Source of the DNA: Priapulus caudatus
Taxonomy: Eukaryota; Priapulida; Priapulimorpha; Priapulimorphida; Priapulidae
NCBI RefSeq assembly: GCF_000485595.1
Contig: NW_014578756.1
Span: forward strand, 26,950-49,494
Length of the DNA stretch: 22,545 nt
Direction: 5' to 3'
How positions within the stretch are numbered: the stretch's first letter is position 1; each line of letters begins with the position of its first letter. The notes below the pieces were generated by a model. That model was not told the DNA's origin. It saw only the letters and a program-made list of their open reading frames with translations, and made no database searches. A program made the position numbers and the translations under genes. Of the stretch, positions 18,401 to 22,545 are shown piece after piece.

Positions 18401-18969
18401 TTCTCGTTCTCGTTTATATGCTTACCTCGCTCTCTCGGGAAACGCGATAATATGGATTCATTAGGCGTGTATACACGCATTTTCGTCGCACTTTTTGCAG
18501 TTCGACATCTCGTATTTTACCTTTGACTTGCGTAACTATATACACCAAATATATATTTGCATATATATAGAAAATTTGCACATTATTATTACTCACGCTC
18601 TCATGCTCAATCATTTCTAGAGTGCGCATATTTGCAAAAATTGTTGTTTTTGCGGCGGTTGCGCGGAATTTCGCAACGTTACGCGCGCGTGCGCGTATGT
18701 AACGAGACAGCGCATGCGCCTGCATAAATTAATCCATAATTACACACGTATAAGTATACACCGTTGCTCCGGGCGGGCGGTTCTCCCGCGGTCACGTGCG
18801 ACCGTACGCTGCGCATGCGCGCGCAATGTCTCGTGAAAAAATGCAATCTACGTTCCGACGATGCGTCGACGTCTAGCTCGCGTAAACCTATATCGCAGGG
18901 ACGGGCCAGCGACGTCGACACCGCTGCGCAGCGATGTCGGCAGCCATTACCCATTAGCCATGTCGCCCC
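18401..18969. other. Single-copy stretch, CpG-rich in its second half
   Basis: No gene recognised. The first half is AT-rich; from about 18650 the sequence becomes rich in CpG, with transcription-factor-like motifs described separately. An open frame from 18764 runs into the CA repeat and has no recognisable domain. Confidence 0.45.
18700..18830. promoter_or_regulatory. Candidate CpG promoter-like segment with NRF1- and E-box-like motifs
   Basis: TGCGCATGCGCG at 18810-18821 matches the NRF1 palindrome consensus. A second GCGCATGCGC lies at 18710-18719, and an E-box CACGTG at 18793-18798. CpG density is high around them. There is no evidence of a transcript, and the sequence beyond is microsatellite. 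Confidence 0.25.
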
Positions 18970-19104
18970 CCCCCCACACACACATACACCACACGGTTGC
19001 GCCGCGCACACCACACATACCATTACACACACGCGCGCCGCACCCACAACACACACACAGCTGCGCGCGCACACACACACAAACACTTACACCACACACA
19101 CACA

Positions 19105-19157
<53 letters not shown>

Positions 19158-19494
19158 ACACACACACACACAAAACATCACACACCCACACACCACATAC
19201 ACACACACACACAACACACACACACACAGCGCTCTGACACACACACACACACACACACAACACACACACCACAACACACACACACACACACCACACACAC
19301 ACACAAACACACACACACACAACACACACACAACACACAACACACCACACACACCACACTACATATATATATACTATATACTATATATATATATATATAC
19401 TTACTATATATACACACCACGCGCGCAGCGGCGCACACACACACACGCAAAACACACACACACACCACCACGACACACACACACGACACCACCA

Positions 19495-19540
<46 letters not shown>

Positions 19541-19565
19541 ACACACGTGCCACATATACTACACA
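18970..19565. repeat. CA microsatellite complex
   Basis: Irregular CA repeats with pure runs at about 19103-19150 and 19496-19533 are interrupted by a TA stretch at about 19363-19410. All frames across it are Thr/His or Val/Cys repeats without meaning. It leads into block D' just as a short CA tract leads into block D at about 7179-7200. Confidence 0.95.
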
Positions 19566-20849
19566 CACCCACTACCCACCCCCACCCCATCCACGCCCAT
19601 CCGCACCCCACTCACACACCGGTAACCGCGCGCCACCGCGGGCGCTCCGCAGGCGTCGCGATGACCCGATTAAATTCTCAATCATCGCTTTCCCTTTGAT
19701 CCGCAGGGTCGGCGATCTCGACGCGGATTGCCAGCCACATGCCTGCCGTGCGAGAAAAATTAGCTTCATTAAAATCTCGACCTCTACAACCCATCCCGCT
19801 GCCGGCGAAGACAGCTTCCTCGACTGCGGCGACCGACCCACGTCGTCATTAGCCCGTAACATCGCACGGGGCATTCAGCCGACGCACTCGTCATCATCAT
19901 CATCATCATCATCATCGATCGTTCGTCGTCTGTCGGTCGTCTTCGGGAGAGAAGAGAGAGAGAGCAGAGCAGTTCTCCTCGCAGCAGCGCACTCGGCGCG
20001 CCTTCTGCGAGCGACCGTCCGTCAATTACGCACGTTCCGGCATGGTTTCAGTCTGCCGCGCTTGCTGTCGTCCGTGACGTTCGTTGAGCGCCGCCTCCAC
20101 TTGCTGCTGCTGCGGCGTAACCGACGCACGCAGGCGGCGTCGCGTTGATTCTCGCAGTGATCTCGAGCGCTGCGGTCGAGGAGCGTGCAGTGACGATGTG
20201 AGGTGAACGATTGATTGATTGCTGCTGCGGAAAACTCTGCCGAGCCGGGTGAGCGGCGGACCAGGACGTCCGGCAGCGGCATTGCCTACCGTGACATTAA
20301 AACACCGGGACGAGGACGGAGAATGGAAGTCGGCCCAATTAAAAAAAAAGAGGAGCGTGAGATCAACGAAAGCCTGCCCACGGCTGCCGGAGAGAAATCG
20401 AGAGACGAGAGGAGAGAGATGAGAGAGAGAAAAAAGTTCGGTTGACAGCCTCTGTTAACGAGTTGTTAGTAGACAGACAGGCGTCCTCTCTCCTAACATA
20501 GACTTCGGACCAACGGTGACGCTGCGATCACATTCGAATATCTTTCGACGCGTTAAATCTCGAGCATTCCATTGTCGACTCGTCGTTCGTCCGCGGTTCG
20601 TCGGTTATTACACTCAGTCCGACGCGTTATTCGAACGTGTGTGTTGGCTGTGTCGACATCGTGGACCGATAGAGAGCCGTCCCGTCGCGCTTCCGACCCC
20701 CCACACCCCCAAACCAAACCCACAAACAAAACAATACCCACCCCGTGCCGTAGTTAACGAAATCGCTGAGCGATAGGGATCGACACAAGATCGGATAGAT
20801 GGACACGGGACGCGCCCATCTGCGCGCCTGCGATAGCCTCGCTTAAGTG
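19566..20849 (+). repeat. Block D' leader, noisy copy of 7195-8367
   Basis: Same landmarks as the first leader, including CCCACCCCCACCCCATCCAC, the CCGCAGG acceptor-like site, the TCATCATCATCATC repeat, AAGAGGAGCG and GTTAACGAGTTGTTAGTAGA, with frequent one-base insertions and some deletions. Confidence 0.88.
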
Positions 20850-22394
20850 ATGAGGTCAACGCCAAAACAGTCGCCCGACCAGCTCGGCGACGCTTCTGCG
20901 GCACCGTCCTTCCGCTACGGTCTGCCTCGCCCGTCGCGTCAGCTGACGTTCGGCGAAGGCAGATCGCCGTCGTTTCGACGACGTCGTGACGCCGTAAGTG
21001 CGCAACCTTCGACTACCGGATGTACGCTCCAGGAATCCGAATTGCACGAACTGCTCGCGACGGCGGCAATCAGGACGCTGCGCTGCCACTGCAACGACAC
21101 GATGGGACCGCCCGTCCGCCCTCTTCATCGATCATCATGGACGAACATTGAACATCGTCCATCTACGCGATCATCTTCAGTGACCCTCGGCATCATCGGC
21201 ACAGCGCTTCGTCATCATCTTTGTGTACGTCGTACCGCTTCGCCGATAGATGAAGACGGGCTGGACGAAACATAGTACATCATGAACCTGGCGATGGCCG
21301 CCAGCTTGTTCTGCCTCAGCATCCCGCTGCCTCATACACACCTCCTGATCGGCAAGTGGAGCCTTCGGCACGCCGCATAGACATAAGATCTACAGTGGTG
21401 TTCTCGTCGGGTGAACATGTACACGAGCAGCTTTGTTTCCGTGCTCGGGCAATCGAGCAGCGACCGCTACCTGGCCGTCTGCCAGCCCCCCGATGCGCCT
21501 CGGTTGAAGTGGGCGCACGCCCGCTGCGCACGCCGAAGACTTCCGTCTGCGAGGCTTCGTGTGACGATGTCGTTCTTGTGATGATACCGATCGCGCTGTT
21601 ACCGCGCGCGACGCCCGCCACGAGTAACCACTGCGGCCATCGCCAGTGTTCCGTGGGCGAGCAAACAGTCGCAGCTCGTGCGAGCCGAGTCGCCTTCATT
21701 CTGTGGTACTCGTTCCTGCTCAGGATTCGGCGATTCCCAGTCTCGCCTGCGCTTTTATCTTCTACGGTGAATTCGGTGCTGTCCAAGCCTAAAGCGCGCT
21801 CGGGCCGAATGTCGGAGAGCGCTTCGAAGCGAAGAAGGAAGTCGCATGCGCAAGTGACGAAGATGTGTGATGACGGTGATCACCGTCTACATCTGCTGCT
21901 TGGTTTCCCCTAGCTGGGTCCATGCAGATCGTCAATCACGCTCGGCAATCCGGTGACACGAACGTGCAGCTCGTCATCATCTGCTGGATCTACTCGCATT
22001 CGCCTACGCAACTCGGCGGATCTGGATCCGCATTGCTGTACGCCTTCTCAGCGAACCAACTTCAAGAAGAGCTTCATCAAAAGGCGTTCAAATGCCCGCG
22101 CGACTCGCGACTGGCACTCAAGCAACGAGCGCAGCGTCTCTTTCCGACGCAGCCGGCTTCGGCGCAACAAGGGCAACTCGTAAGCGCTCGGCGCGGGGGG
22201 GGCGTGACAAGCGCGACCGAGGGAGGACGACAGCGAGACGACGCACCGTGACAGAGCCTGCCACCGGCAAGTCGCCTGCGAGAGGCGTCAAGCGACAACA
22301 GGCCGCCACGCCGCTCAGCCGACGATGGGACAGAACCGGACGCATCACTCAAGATCGCGCACGCCCGAACAGCGACGCGACGCCGGCTTCGTGA
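20850..22394 (+). pseudogene. Second copy of the receptor CDS, broken by many indels
   Basis: Recognisable along its whole length against 8368-9744: start region GTGATGAGGTCAAC, the DRY region near 21459-21467 (AGCGACCGCTACCTGGCCGT), the CWFP region near 21890-21915, the TM7 region near 22010-22045 and the stop TGA at 22392-22394. It is about 1,545 bases against 1,377. In the first 130 bases I see roughly ten one-base insertions and several deletions but few substitutions, so the frame is lost repeatedly. Indel excess with few substitutions is typical of uncorrected single-molecule reads rather than of neutral decay. It could therefore be an intact paralogue or the same gene badly sequenced; as written it encodes no receptor. 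Confidence 0.85.
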
Positions 22395-22545
22395 GGAGGC
22401 CGGAGCGCTGGTGTGGCGCCCCCTGCCGACAGCACGCGACGCCGCTGTTGAGGCAGGCGAGCGCTGTGGGTTGGCGCCCCTGCCCAAACAGCGACGCGTT
22501 ACGATCGCTGTGAGCGAGCGCGAGCGTGGTGTGGGCGCCCCGTGC
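22368..22545 (+). repeat. 57-bp satellite after the second receptor copy, cut by window end
   Basis: Three units start at about 22368, 22428 and 22487; the first includes the end of the broken CDS. GCGCCCCCTG is exact at 22416-22425 and degraded in the next two units. Confidence 0.85.

Noticed and set aside
17727-18464. 245-residue Ser/Leu-rich frame
   Set aside because: It is a translation of the CT microsatellite; composition is fully explained by the dinucleotide repeat.
18997-20148. 383-residue Thr/His-rich frame running into the D' leader
   Set aside because: Its first half is CA repeat and the rest is the noisy non-coding leader copy; the frame exists by chance of indels.
1-22545. tRNA, rRNA or spliceosomal RNA genes and transposase or reverse-transcriptase domains
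   Set aside because: Reading both strands I found no promoter boxes, conserved RNA cores or catalytic motifs that would support any; a covariance-model or profile search would settle this.

Overview
This is eukaryotic, almost certainly animal, DNA. It has long CA/GT, CT/GA and TA microsatellites, several minisatellites and mostly non-coding sequence. The one clear gene encodes a seven-transmembrane peptide receptor of the allatostatin-C/somatostatin type. Receptor family and residue pattern point to an invertebrate, probably a protostome; the phylum cannot be told from the window.

Layout. 1-3520 is non-coding sequence with CA and CT microsatellites. 3529-5418 (block B) holds a GT tract, an 8-bp-based minisatellite and a foldback. 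5420-7171 (block C) holds a 54-bp minisatellite and AT-rich DNA with no gene. 7195-9744 (block D) holds a GC-rich leader and the intact receptor CDS at 8368-9744, whose last codons merge into a 57-bp satellite (9721 to about 10252). Block A is 10728-11341. Second, noisy copies follow: C' (11528-12933), A' (15125-15773), B' (15835-17798) and D' (19566-22545, with a broken receptor copy at 20850-22394). Between them are single-copy stretches at 12934-15124 and 17800-19560, the latter mainly CT and CA microsatellite.

Interpretation. The second copies differ from the first mainly by single-base insertions and deletions, and every block junction lies in or beside a simple repeat. This fits uncorrected long-read sequence, or a second haplotype, joined through microsatellites better than an old pseudogene. 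Block order (D then A in the first half, A' then B' and later D' in the second) would also fit a real head-to-tail tandem array, but copy number should not be believed from this assembly alone.

No new multi-gene system is demonstrated. The observations most worth following are the 57-bp satellite starting inside the receptor's last codons and carrying a repeated CTCF-like core in one orientation, a short upstream ORF ending two bases before the receptor start codon, and the noisy duplicated architecture.
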